From Sporobacter sp942492735 (GTDB lineage Bacteria; Bacillota; Clostridia; Oscillospirales; Oscillospiraceae), in NCBI GenBank assembly GCA_942492735.1, contig OW818648.1:4030001-4094000 (forward strand): DNA of 64,000 nt, read 5' to 3'. The position numbers and the translations under genes are program-made. The notes under the pieces are model-generated. The model was not told where the DNA came from. It worked only from the letters and a program-made list of their open reading frames with translations, and did not search any database. Position 1 is the stretch's first letter. The number at the start of each line of letters is the position of its first letter. Shown in pieces: positions 42,876-50,301 of this stretch.

Positions 42876-44825
42876 ATGACTGAGTTCAAATATCCGCATT
42901 TGTTTGCCCCGATTACTCTGGGCGCCACCGTTTTCAGGAACCGCATTTTCGGTTCGCCGACAGGGCCCAGCAATTTAACGTCACACCATTACCCCTCTCC
43001 TGAGACATGTGCCTACTACGAGCGGAAAGCCATAGGCGGCGCGGCGTCGGTCTGTGTCGGTGATTGTTCTGTTGACTCTGTTCACGGCAGGACGGGCAGC
43101 AGCCGCTTAAAGCTTGACGACCCCGGTATCAGCTCCTCGCTGAGTAAGCTGGCAGAAGCTATTTCATGCCACGGCGCGGTTGCCTCCATCGAGCTGCAGC
43201 ACGGCGGCAGTCATTCGTTCGGCTCGGTTGACGACGGCAATCAGGCTTATGGACCGGTAGAATATACCGACGAAAACGGACGGCATGTCCTCGCGATGAC
43301 GGATGAAATTATCGCCATGACAATTGATAAATTCGCTAAAGCAGCGGCTTTATCCAAGAAGTGCGGCTTTGGCATGGTGACAGTCCATGGCGGCCACGGC
43401 TGGCTCATCTCGCAGTTCGTCTCGCCAATTTCCAACACGCGCACCGACCGGTGGGGCGGGAGCATCGAAAACCGCTGCCGTTTCCCGGTGGCTATATGCG
43501 ACGCGATCCGGAAGGCTGTCGGCCCCGGCTTCCCGATTGAGATCCGCATCAGCGGCTCCGAGTGCCATCCGGGCGGCTATGATATCGACGAGGGTATTGA
43601 AATTGCCAAACAGTTCGACGGTCATGTCGACCTGATCCATGTCTCGGCGGGCAGCCATGAGGTCTGGGAAGTGTTCACTGTCACGCACCCGAGCATGTTC
43701 CTCGAGGACGGTGCCAACGTTAAATACGCTGCCGAGATTAAGAAGCATATCAAAAAGTCCACTGTCGCCACAGTCGGCGCGCTCGCTGATCCTGCCCTGA
43801 TGGAGAGTATCATTGCCTCAGGAAAGGCAGACGTCGTCGAGGTCGCGCGTGCTCTCTTCGCCGACCCCGACCTGCCGCTCAAGGCGAGAACTGGCCGCGA
43901 GGACGATATCACGCAATGCATGCGCTGCCTGGCCTGTTTTTCAAATCTCATGGCCAAAAGCCAATTTTTATGCGCCATCAACCCCGTCATCGGGCACGAA
44001 ATTGAAAACAAATGGCAGGTACAGCCCGCCAAAAAGAAGAAAATCCTCATCGCCGGCGGCGGCATCGGCGGCATGCAGGCGGCACTGACAGCTTACGAAC
44101 GCGGCCATGATGTTATTCTCTGCGAGAAGTCCGCATCGCTCGGCGGCGCGCTCAAATGCGAGGACAGCGTCCCGTTTAAGAAGCATTTGGCCGAATACAT
44201 AGAGCTGCAGGCCAGAAGAATCGGCAAAACAGCGATCAACGTTCGCCTCAACACGCCTGTCACTCCGGAACTGGCCGAGAGTTTAAACCCCGATGTCATC
44301 ATTGCCGCACTCGGCGCGCGTCCCATTATCCCGAAAATCAAGGGAATCGACGGCGCGAACGTTTTCAGCGCCGAAGAGATCTACTATAACCCCGAAAAAG
44401 CCGGTAAGCGTGTTGTCATACTCGGCGGCGGCCTCGTCGGCGCGGAGCTCGGTATACATCTGGCGAATATGGGCCGGAACGTCACGATTGTCGAAATGCT
44501 CCCCGAGCTCAACAACGGCGGCAACATGCTGCAGGGCCTCTCCATAAGCCTTGAAATAAAGCGCCTCGGCATTGAGGTCCACCTCAACACAAAAGCGCTC
44601 GATATTAACGACAAGGGCGTCATCGGCGAGGGCCCCGACGGTCAAAAGCTCTATGACGCCGACACCGTCATTTATGCCATCGGCCAAACACCCCTCCGCG
44701 CAGAGGCCGACGCCCTCCGCTTCTGTACCCCCGAGTTCCACCAGATCGGCGACTGCCTCACCCCCAAAAACATCACCGAAGCCACCAAAGCCGCCTACAA
44801 TATCACCCGCGACATTGGCCGATAG
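42876..44825 (+). CDS. Old-yellow-enzyme/2-enoate reductase-type Fe-S flavoprotein
   Basis: Large NAD(P)H-dependent reductase of 649 aa, of the 2,4-dienoyl-CoA reductase / 2-enoate reductase / bile-acid BaiCD group, which reduces activated C=C bonds. The N-terminal TIM barrel (about 5-330; FAPITLGATVFRNRIFGSPTG, GGHGWLISQFVSP, NTRTDRWGGSIENRCRF) binds FMN. Cysteines near 348, 351, 354 and 366 (CMRCLAC...C) fit a [4Fe-4S] cluster. The C-terminal FAD/NAD part has GGGIGGMQAAL (about 391) and LGGGLVGAELG (about 527). GAGG precedes the ATG. Substrate unknown. The last codons run into the 29-bp tandem repeat. Confidence 0.95.
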   Translation: MTEFKYPHLFAPITLGATVFRNRIFGSPTGPSNLTSHHYPSPETCAYYERKAIGGAASVCVGDCSVDSVHGRTGSSRLKLDDPGISSSLSKLAEAISCHGAVASIELQHGGSHSFGSVDDGNQAYGPVEYTDENGRHVLAMTDEIIAMTIDKFAKAAALSKKCGFGMVTVHGGHGWLISQFVSPISNTRTDRWGGSIENRCRFPVAICDAIRKAVGPGFPIEIRISGSECHPGGYDIDEGIEIAKQFDGHVDLIHVSAGSHEVWEVFTVTHPSMFLEDGANVKYAAEIKKHIKKSTVATVGALADPALMESIIASGKADVVEVARALFADPDLPLKARTGREDDITQCMRCLACFSNLMAKSQFLCAINPVIGHEIENKWQVQPAKKKKILIAGGGIGGMQAALTAYERGHDVILCEKSASLGGALKCEDSVPFKKHLAEYIELQARRIGKTAINVRLNTPVTPELAESLNPDVIIAALGARPIIPKIKGIDGANVFSAEEIYYNPEKAGKRVVILGGGLVGAELGIHLANMGRNVTIVEMLPELNNGGNMLQGLSISLEIKRLGIEVHLNTKALDINDKGVIGEGPDGQKLYDADTVIYAIGQTPLRAEADALRFCTPEFHQIGDCLTPKNITEATKAAYNITRDIGR

Positions 44826-44939
44826 GCAATGCCGCATAGACATCTGGCCGATAGGCAATGTCGCATAGACATCTGGCCGATAGGCAATGTCGCGTAGACA
44901 TCTGGCCGATAGGCAATGTCGCGTAGACATCTGGCCGAT
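44817..44939. repeat. Tandem repeat, four copies of 29 bp plus a partial copy
   Basis: The unit GGCCGATAGGCAATGTCGCR TAGACATCT (29 bp) occurs four times without spacers and ends with a partial GGCCGAT. Copy 1 starts in the last codons of the reductase gene and has one difference (GCC for GTC); copies 2-4 hold the inverted repeat ATGTC-N5-GACAT. The flanking end of the gene (GACATTGGCCGATAG) resembles the unit junction GACATCTGGCCGATAG, so the array may have grown from the 3' end of the gene. Confidence 0.9.
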
Positions 44940-44962
44940 TCTATGAATACTATCTAAAAAAC

Positions 44963-44996
44963 GCCCGGGGGCTCATGGTCTCCCGGGCATTTTCTA
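44963..44996. terminator. Bidirectional terminator between reductase and lipoprotein genes
   Basis: GCCCGGG (44963-44969) pairs with CCCGGGC (44982-44988), inner GCTCATGGTC loop, with TTTTTT on the minus strand and ATTTTCTAT on the plus strand. It is after the tandem repeat and serves both converging genes. Confidence 0.85.
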
Positions 44997-45062
44997 TATT
45001 GTACGCTGATATGCGTTTCGTAAATTGTAGGACGGGGTTTAGATACAATGGGTGTCAAAGTT

Positions 45063-46340
45063 CTATTGGATGATGTCAACCCGCCCGTCTGTCACCTGAT
45101 AGCTCGTGCCATATCCCGATTTGTTTTCGCCGTCGCTGACGATATCATAATATTTCAGACTGTCGGTTGTATCGCAGACAAGGACGAAAGAATTGTCATC
45201 CAACCAGAATACGTCCGTGATTTTTGTGGCGATGCCGTCAGGGTCTGAAACCTGCCTTATTTCACTGGATGTGAGGCCATCATAGCCGTATGACAAGTCC
45301 TCGCTGAACAAGGCGACATTTTGTTTGCCGTCGGGTGAATAGACTTTATATAGGGTCGTATTCCAATCAAGGCGTTCTGCCGTCATCTTTTCAACCAGAG
45401 TGACAAGGAAGGAAATATCGCCGAGGCTCGTATCCCAGTTGATCTGGAGTGTTTCAGCAGTCGTGTATGTCTGAGTCAGCTCCCAGCTTGCACAGTTGCT
45501 GAGATACAGCGCGGTTCCGTCCGTGATGAGATAACTGTAGATCGTCTCGGTGATCCCGACGCCGGAGCCGTACTTATCGCGGCTGTTATCATGCCTGTAC
45601 ACATAATAACCTCTATGATTTTTGTTATATATATAATCCGTGATGATTGGGTCACCCTCAACTGTATACTGCACGATGCGGACCATTGCGGGGAAGCCGA
45701 GCTCCACTTTGTCTAAGAAAACAGAAAGCTTGTCAGCATTTTTGATTTCTGTGTGTGTGAAAACAACATCGCCGTTTTCTGATGCAGCTTCGCCGGTATA
45801 CTCCTTCGGCAGCTTTTCAAGGGCCTGATATCCGAAAGGCGTTTTCTCTGTGATCGGCGACCTTCCAACCTGAAATTCATCGAAATACCGTTTGCTGCCG
45901 ATTTCCTTGATCAGCCTGTAGTGACCATCTGTCATTTTAAAATCCAGAGCGGAAAACTTAAAGCTGTCGGTATTCAAACCGTTTGGTTTGAGAATTATCC
46001 CGATATCGATCCACGCCGTATTCTCCGGGAAAGGCACCTGATACCATACACCGTCGCGCAAAACTTCAACGGCATACTGAACGCCGTACACAAATTCGGT
46101 TTCGGTTCTGTTGCTGATGATATAGGAGACCTCCGGCGCGTCGCTGCCGTAGACCTCATACTCCGTTTCTATAACGATGTCGCCCGAGGTGTCAAAGTCC
46201 GCATCACCGTATTCAGAAGGCGTCAGCGTTCCCCCGCTCGGTGATGGCGATTGCGTGACGCCGCCGTTTGAGTTGCCTGTACACGCAGCGAGTGTGGCGA
46301 GCAGGACGGTACCGCATATTAGTAAGATGAATTTTCTCAT
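45063..46340 (-). CDS. Large lipoprotein with Ig-like domain and repeated-strand C-terminus
   Basis: Secreted lipoprotein of 425 aa. The lipobox gives Cys20 (LAAC), followed by a Gly/Ser/Pro/Thr linker to about 50. An Ig-like domain (about 52-165) has the pattern of bacterial Big_14-type folds: TEYEVYGSDAPEVSYIISN, VQYAVEVLRDGVWYQVPF, DFKMTDGHYRLIKEI. The remainder (about 190-425) is beta-rich, ending WLDDNSFVLVCDT and YYDIVSDGENKSG, and resembles repeated-strand DUF4652/beta-propeller-like endings seen in Clostridia lipoproteins. AAAGGAG precedes the ATG. Single-gene unit; function unknown. Confidence 0.78.
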   Translation of the reverse strand: MRKFILLICGTVLLATLAACTGNSNGGVTQSPSPSGGTLTPSEYGDADFDTSGDIVIETEYEVYGSDAPEVSYIISNRTETEFVYGVQYAVEVLRDGVWYQVPFPENTAWIDIGIILKPNGLNTDSFKFSALDFKMTDGHYRLIKEIGSKRYFDEFQVGRSPITEKTPFGYQALEKLPKEYTGEAASENGDVVFTHTEIKNADKLSVFLDKVELGFPAMVRIVQYTVEGDPIITDYIYNKNHRGYYVYRHDNSRDKYGSGVGITETIYSYLITDGTALYLSNCASWELTQTYTTAETLQINWDTSLGDISFLVTLVEKMTAERLDWNTTLYKVYSPDGKQNVALFSEDLSYGYDGLTSSEIRQVSDPDGIATKITDVFWLDDNSFVLVCDTTDSLKYYDIVSDGENKSGYGTSYQVTDGRVDIIQ

Positions 46341-46407
46341 GTATCAATCACTCCTTTGGTTCTTGTGACGTTATATTTAAAGAAATGTTTCAAATAGCGG
46401 AGTACGA

Positions 46408-46432
46408 GGCAAGAGCAGAGCCCTTGCCCTAC
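46408..46432. repeat. Dispersed 25-bp palindromic repeat, copy 1
   Basis: GGCAAGAGCAGAGCCCTTGCCCTAC is found here and identically at 62504-62528 in this window. The core GGCAAG...CTTGCC can form a hairpin. It lies between the galU-side terminator and the lipoprotein start, outside any gene. Confidence 0.85.
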
Positions 46433-46460
46433 GGCATACCATATAATCTTGTGAAAAACA

Positions 46461-46500
46461 ACATGCGATATATTGAATGTAAATTCAATATATCGCATGT
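46461..46500 (-). terminator. Perfect 18-bp hairpin after galU
   Basis: ACATGCGATATATTGAAT (46461-46478) pairs perfectly with ATTCAATATATCGCATGT (46483-46500) around GTAA. On the minus strand it is followed by TGTTTTTCAC. It is unusually AT-rich and long for a terminator. Confidence 0.8.
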
Positions 46501-46517
46501 CTACTTTTTTATTGGAA

Positions 46518-47393
46518 TTAAAGGCCTAGTGCCTTCATAGCGATAAACTCCTTGAGCCACGGGCCAATCTCGTCACTCTCGAGGGCGAAATCGATGGTGG
46601 CCTCCAAAAAGCCTTTTAGGTTGCCGGTATCATAACGGCGGCCTTCAAAATCGACGGCAACCATAGGTGATTGCTTGCAGAGCATCTTCAAGCCGTCGGT
46701 GAGCTGAATCTCTCCGCCGTAGCCTGGCGGCGTGTTCTCAAGGATATCAAATATCTCGCTTGTCAAGACATAGCGGCCCAGTATGGCGTAATTCGAAAAT
46801 TTTTCCTCAAGCGTCGGCTTCTCGTTCATATCAGTGACGCGGAAAATATGGCCTTCATGAGGGAGTGACAGCGTTTTAAGGGACGAATATTTCGAAATGG
46901 CATCATCAGCCACAAGCTGCGTGCCGACGGCGCTGGCGCCGTATTTCTCGGCAGCGTCAATGAGCTGCTTGGTCACGGGCGTTCTCGACATCATGATATC
47001 ATCACCCAGGAGGACGGCAAACGGCTCGTCTCCGACAAAGTGCTTGGCGCGCCAGATCGCATGGCCAAGGCCCTTCGTCTCCTTTTGACGAACGTAGAAA
47101 ATATTTGCGAGGTCGGCAGAATGGCGAACGGCCTCTAATTCTTTATCCTTACCGTTTCGAAAAAGCCGCTCTTCAAGCTCGGGATGATAATCAAAATAAT
47201 CATCCATAGCAGATTTCGCGCGGTTCGTGACAATTAAGATGTCTTCGATGCCGGAGGCGACTGCCTCCTCGATTATGTACTGGATAACAGGCTTGTCCAC
47301 CAAGGGCAGCATTTCCTTCGGTACCGTTTTTGTCGCAGGCAGCATGCGCGTACCGAGACCGGCAGCCGGGATGACGGCTTTTCTGACTTTCAT
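46518..47393 (-). CDS. galU: UTP-glucose-1-phosphate uridylyltransferase
   Basis: Makes UDP-glucose from UTP and glucose-1-phosphate, the donor for glucosyl polymers and glycolipids. The 291-aa sequence opens MKVRKAVIPAAGLGTRMLPAT, with the nucleotide-binding GxGxRMLPxTK motif and KEMLPLVDKPVIQYI; QKETKGLGHAI (about 102) and FLLGDDI-type AVLLGDDIMM (about 125) follow. The true start is ATG 47393, with AGGAGG 7 nt upstream; the frame is open much further but upstream sequence is unrelated. It follows queT by 26 bp and shares its promoter. UDP-glucose is the likely donor for the cellulose-synthase-like enzyme at the window start. Confidence 0.98.
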   Translation of the reverse strand: MKVRKAVIPAAGLGTRMLPATKTVPKEMLPLVDKPVIQYIIEEAVASGIEDILIVTNRAKSAMDDYFDYHPELEERLFRNGKDKELEAVRHSADLANIFYVRQKETKGLGHAIWRAKHFVGDEPFAVLLGDDIMMSRTPVTKQLIDAAEKYGASAVGTQLVADDAISKYSSLKTLSLPHEGHIFRVTDMNEKPTLEEKFSNYAILGRYVLTSEIFDILENTPPGYGGEIQLTDGLKMLCKQSPMVAVDFEGRRYDTGNLKGFLEATIDFALESDEIGPWLKEFIAMKALGL

Positions 47394-47419
47394 AGATATG
47401 CCTCCTGAATGTTGAATTC

Positions 47420-47956
47420 TTATTTTTGCTCGTAGATTGCCGACAAATTCCTGAATAAGCCCGTTTTCGGCAGAAGGAGCAGCAGCGGCAATCCGAGGAT
47501 ATAAAGGACGCCGAGCTCGCCCGCGCCGACCTGCAGTCCGACGATTGTGTAGGTCGGCCAGAAGGGTTCGGTCGCACCGGGGGCGGATACCAGCTGGTAT
47601 GCAATAACAGCGCCGACAATCCCCGCGTTGTATATTACCGGCGGCAGGCAGGCCAGCACCTTCGACCATACGGCATTCGGACTAATTTTACCGATATACA
47701 TGGTGCAGAATCCGGCAAGCAGCGTTGCCATCGACCCGAAGATTATATCCAATACGCCATAGGCGCTTAAGAGGTTCGCGATAACGCAGCCGACAAAAAG
47801 ACCCCAAACGGAAAAGGGAAAGAAAAACGGAAGGATGCACAGCACCTCAGCGATACGAAACTGCACCGGCCCATAACTGATCGGCGCAAGCAGCATCGTC
47901 AGCGCCGCATAGGCTGCGCCGATGACGGCGGCAAAAGCGATTTTCCTGGTTGACAT
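47420..47956 (-). CDS. queT: QueT-type queuosine-precursor transporter
   Basis: S-component of an energy-coupling-factor carrier for queuosine precursors (queuine or preQ1), 178 aa with five or six hydrophobic segments. Family signs are KIAFAAVIGAAYAALTMLLAPISYGPVQFRIAEVLCILPFF and, later, PTYTIVGLQVGAGELGVLYILGLPLL. The ATG at 47956 is chosen because GAGGG lies 5-6 nt upstream; a longer frame to 47986 has no site. A promoter and the queH gene lie immediately upstream, and galU follows. Known queT genes are often under a preQ1 riboswitch; the 105-bp leader here shows none of the motif I know. Confidence 0.9.
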   Translation of the reverse strand: MSTRKIAFAAVIGAAYAALTMLLAPISYGPVQFRIAEVLCILPFFFPFSVWGLFVGCVIANLLSAYGVLDIIFGSMATLLAGFCTMYIGKISPNAVWSKVLACLPPVIYNAGIVGAVIAYQLVSAPGATEPFWPTYTIVGLQVGAGELGVLYILGLPLLLLLPKTGLFRNLSAIYEQK

Positions 47957-47995
47957 TTTTTCCCTCAATCCGCTTAAAAATTTCACACTTCAGAT

Positions 47996-48023
47996 ATTAT
48001 AGCAGTTTATTTTCCAAAAACAA
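47996..48023 (-). promoter_or_regulatory. Promoter of queT-galU
   Basis: On the minus strand TTGTTT (48023-48018) and TATAAT (48001-47996) are spaced by 16 bp, about 40 bp before the queT start. The end of queH is about 40 bp away, so queT-galU may be transcribed separately as well as from queH. Confidence 0.6.
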
Positions 48024-48062
48024 TAAATACTTTGTAAATATTATGCATCCTGCGGCACGTTT

Positions 48063-48686
48063 TTATATGGTATTTTCTGTATTCATCGAGTATTTGCAGC
48101 CGCAGTACTGCTGGCGGTATAGTCCGTACTGCTTTGATAACTCGATAGAGCGCTTGTAACCGTTCTTCTTTTTGAAATCAGAGTACAGATACTTAACGCC
48201 GTACTTCTCTGCCAGCGTACCGCCGATATCGTTGAGCGCTGTCGTTTCCTTATGCGGGCTGACGGACAGCGTCGTTGTAAAATAATCAAACCCCTCGGTC
48301 TGCGCGTATTTTGCGGTCTCTTTTAGCCGGAGCGCGAAGCACTTCCGGCACCGCTCTCCGCCCTCCGGTTCCGACTCATAGCCACGCACCGCCTTGTCAA
48401 AGTCCTCCGGATGATATGCGCACGTCACCAGCTTAACCGGATTTGCGCTATTCATGCTCGAAACGAGTTGCTGCTGAACCTCAGCGCGTTTATTGAACTC
48501 CGCCGTTGGGTAGATGTTGGGGTTGTAGTACAAAATTGTGATATCGAAATACGCTGATAAACATTCGAGAACGGCGCTGCTGCAAGGCCCGCAGCAGCTG
48601 TGAAGCAGCAGCTTCCGCGGGTTGTTTGGGGCAATCGGCAGACCGCTTAACGTCTCATCGAGCATCTTTTGATAATTTTTCGGCAT
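48063..48686 (-). CDS. queH: Epoxyqueuosine reductase QueH
   Basis: Catalyses the last step of queuosine formation in tRNA, reduction of epoxyqueuosine, as the non-cobalamin alternative to QueG. The 207-aa sequence has the active cysteine cluster LLLHSCCGPCSSAVLE (Cys31, 32, 35), ERCRKCFALRL (about 112-116) and YCGCKYS near the C-terminus, consistent with the iron-sulfur binding known for the family. GGAGGG precedes the ATG. The queuosine transporter gene queT lies 106 bp downstream on the same strand, so this pair suggests salvage of a precursor rather than full synthesis. No queC, D, E or F gene is in the window. Confidence 0.95.
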   Translation of the reverse strand: MPKNYQKMLDETLSGLPIAPNNPRKLLLHSCCGPCSSAVLECLSAYFDITILYYNPNIYPTAEFNKRAEVQQQLVSSMNSANPVKLVTCAYHPEDFDKAVRGYESEPEGGERCRKCFALRLKETAKYAQTEGFDYFTTTLSVSPHKETTALNDIGGTLAEKYGVKYLYSDFKKKNGYKRSIELSKQYGLYRQQYCGCKYSMNTENTI

Positions 48687-48714
48687 GCTGTCCCTCCAGT
48701 ATTGGTTGACGTCA

Positions 48715-48743
48715 TTGACATTACAATAAAAGTAAAATATGAT
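48715..48743 (+). promoter_or_regulatory. Promoter of the alpha/beta-hydrolase gene
   Basis: TTGACA (48715-48720) and TATGAT (48738-48743) are spaced by 17 bp, close to consensus, reading toward the ATG at 48787. Confidence 0.7.
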
Positions 48744-48786
48744 GGCACTATTATGACCAGTATATCATAAAAGGAGCTGATTTTCC

Positions 48787-49719
48787 ATGTCTTTACTGAC
48801 GGAATTCTATCTCGACTCTACTGATGAAAAAAGCAAGCTGCATGTCTGTCAATGGCTGCCGGATGATATGAATGTCAAAGCCGTCCTCCAGATAGCGCAC
48901 GGGATCGCCGAGCACATCGAGCGGTATGACACCTTCGCCCGGTTTATGGCCGATCACGGCTTCGCTGTCGTCGGCAACAGTCATATCGGTCACGGGAAGT
49001 CAGCGCCAGATGTAAAGGACAGAGGATTTTTCGCGGACTCCGGCGGCTGGGACACGGCTGTTAGCGACATGCACCTATTATACGAAAAGGAGCATGGTAA
49101 ATTTCCGTCTCTGCCCTATTTTCTGCTCGGCCACTCGATGGGCAGCTTCATGGCAATAACATTTCTGATCAAATACCAAAACATTTTAACCGGCTGCGTC
49201 ATCAGCGGGACGGGACAACAGGCGCCGATCCTCATCAATGCCGGATTGGCGATAGCCGGCGTCGAGAAGCTGCTGCACGGCCCCAGAAAGCAAAGCGCCA
49301 GGCTCAATATGATGTCCCTGGGAACATACAACAAGCGCATCCCCAATCATCGTACGCCAAGCGACTGGCTGACAAGAGACAGCGCAATCGTCGATAAATA
49401 CATGGCCGATGACGCGTGCGGCTTCGTACCATCGGTCGGATTGTTCGCCGATATGCTCGGTGGCCTCAAATTCATCGGAAAAAGGAAAAACATAAATAAA
49501 ATCGATAAAAACCTCCCTATCCTGTTGATTTCAGGAGATCAATGCCCCGTCGGCAATTACGGCGCGGGACCCAGAACAGTGTATAACCTCTTCAAAGGCG
49601 CCGGTCTGAGCGATATTACGCTGAAAATATACAAAGACGCGCGCCATGAGCTCCTGAACGAGACAAACAAACAGGAAGTTTTTCAAGACGTGCTTGATTG
49701 GATAAACTCAAAGATGTGA
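48787..49719 (+). CDS. Alpha/beta-fold hydrolase (monoacylglycerol-lipase type)
   Basis: Serine hydrolase of 310 aa, Hydrolase_4/lysophospholipase group. The oxyanion segment is VLQIAHGIAEHIERY (about 34-47); the nucleophile elbow is LLGHSMGS with Ser117; DDACGF near 213 lies in the lid region, and the acid and histidine are near LLISGDQCPVG (about 250) and DARHELLNE (about 293). AAGGAGCTG precedes the ATG. It is a single-gene unit with a strong own promoter and terminator. The natural substrate may be a lysophospholipid or monoacylglycerol; this is not tested by sequence. Confidence 0.92.
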   Translation: MSLLTEFYLDSTDEKSKLHVCQWLPDDMNVKAVLQIAHGIAEHIERYDTFARFMADHGFAVVGNSHIGHGKSAPDVKDRGFFADSGGWDTAVSDMHLLYEKEHGKFPSLPYFLLGHSMGSFMAITFLIKYQNILTGCVISGTGQQAPILINAGLAIAGVEKLLHGPRKQSARLNMMSLGTYNKRIPNHRTPSDWLTRDSAIVDKYMADDACGFVPSVGLFADMLGGLKFIGKRKNINKIDKNLPILLISGDQCPVGNYGAGPRTVYNLFKGAGLSDITLKIYKDARHELLNETNKQEVFQDVLDWINSKM

Positions 49720-49733
49720 TCCGTCCCAATAAC

Positions 49734-49787
49734 ACAAAAAAGCGCCATGGTGTGAACAGCCGTTCATTCCCATGGCGCTTTTTTGTT
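49734..49787. terminator. Bidirectional terminator
   Basis: AAAAAAGCGCCATGG (near 49736-49750) pairs with CCATGGCGCTTTTTT (49770-49784), and the loop contains a second stem TGAAC-AGCC-GTTCA. A- and T-tracts on both sides serve both converging genes. Confidence 0.9.
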
Positions 49788-49793
49788 ATTCAC

Positions 49794-50204
49794 TTAGAAA
49801 TACTTCTTGATCCCATCAGCGGCAAGTTCTGCGTCAGCGCTGATCATGATGGTAAACTTGATGTTTTCGCGTTCTGAGAGTGCTTCGCACCAGTCGATAA
49901 AGTCTTCTGTTTTTGCGTCCAGTGACTGATCGATGATCTTGAGAAGGCTGTCAATAAAGATATGGGTGATATCATAATTTTCGGCGTGCAAGCCGCTGAT
50001 GAAACCTTTAAGGAAATCATAATTGTTAAACCCATAACTCGATGAATCAATGAGACGCGCAGTGTGCGGGATATCATATGTGAGCTTCTGGCCTTTTTCA
50101 ATACAGACAACATCACCATTTTCTTCACTTACGGCCTTATTGACGAGATCGATCAGCTGCTTCGTTTTACCGCAGCCTTTTAAACCCATGATGATCTTAA
50201 CCAT
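49794..50204 (-). CDS. Small P-loop protein of unknown function
   Basis: A 136-aa soluble protein with an N-terminal Walker A-like loop (GLKGCGKTKQ, residues 7-16) and a candidate Walker B DITHIFIDSLLK (about 80). The small size and the P-loop resemble the thymidylate/adenylate-kinase-like or twitching-type ATPase fragments that databases label inconsistently; I do not recognise a named family. GAGGTG precedes the ATG. The gene stands alone between a hydrolase and pgi. A nucleotide-binding role is likely; function unknown. Confidence 0.65.
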   Translation of the reverse strand: MVKIIMGLKGCGKTKQLIDLVNKAVSEENGDVVCIEKGQKLTYDIPHTARLIDSSSYGFNNYDFLKGFISGLHAENYDITHIFIDSLLKIIDQSLDAKTEDFIDWCEALSERENIKFTIMISADAELAADGIKKYF

Positions 50205-50301
50205 AAAACACCTCTTTCGGCTTTTTTATATTTTATCAGTTTTTGGTCCACGTATCAACTAATAAATTGTGAATAATCATAAAATTCGTTAATATTCTCT
50301 T

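Noticed and set aside
44283..44930. Minus-strand open frame over the 29-bp repeat and the end of the reductase gene
   Set aside because: It consists of repeated text created by the tandem repeat and of antisense reductase sequence, with no ribosome site.
44817..44939. CRISPR array
   Set aside because: The 29-bp units are contiguous with no spacers between them, and there are no cas genes.
47394..47669. N-terminal extension of galU by 92 codons
   Set aside because: The extension overlaps queT in another frame; GalU proteins start at MKVRKAV, and AGGAGG lies 7 nt before that ATG.
47957..48062. preQ1 riboswitch upstream of queT
   Set aside because: The leader lacks the characteristic conserved sequence of the preQ1-I class as I know it; only a promoter and ribosome site are seen.
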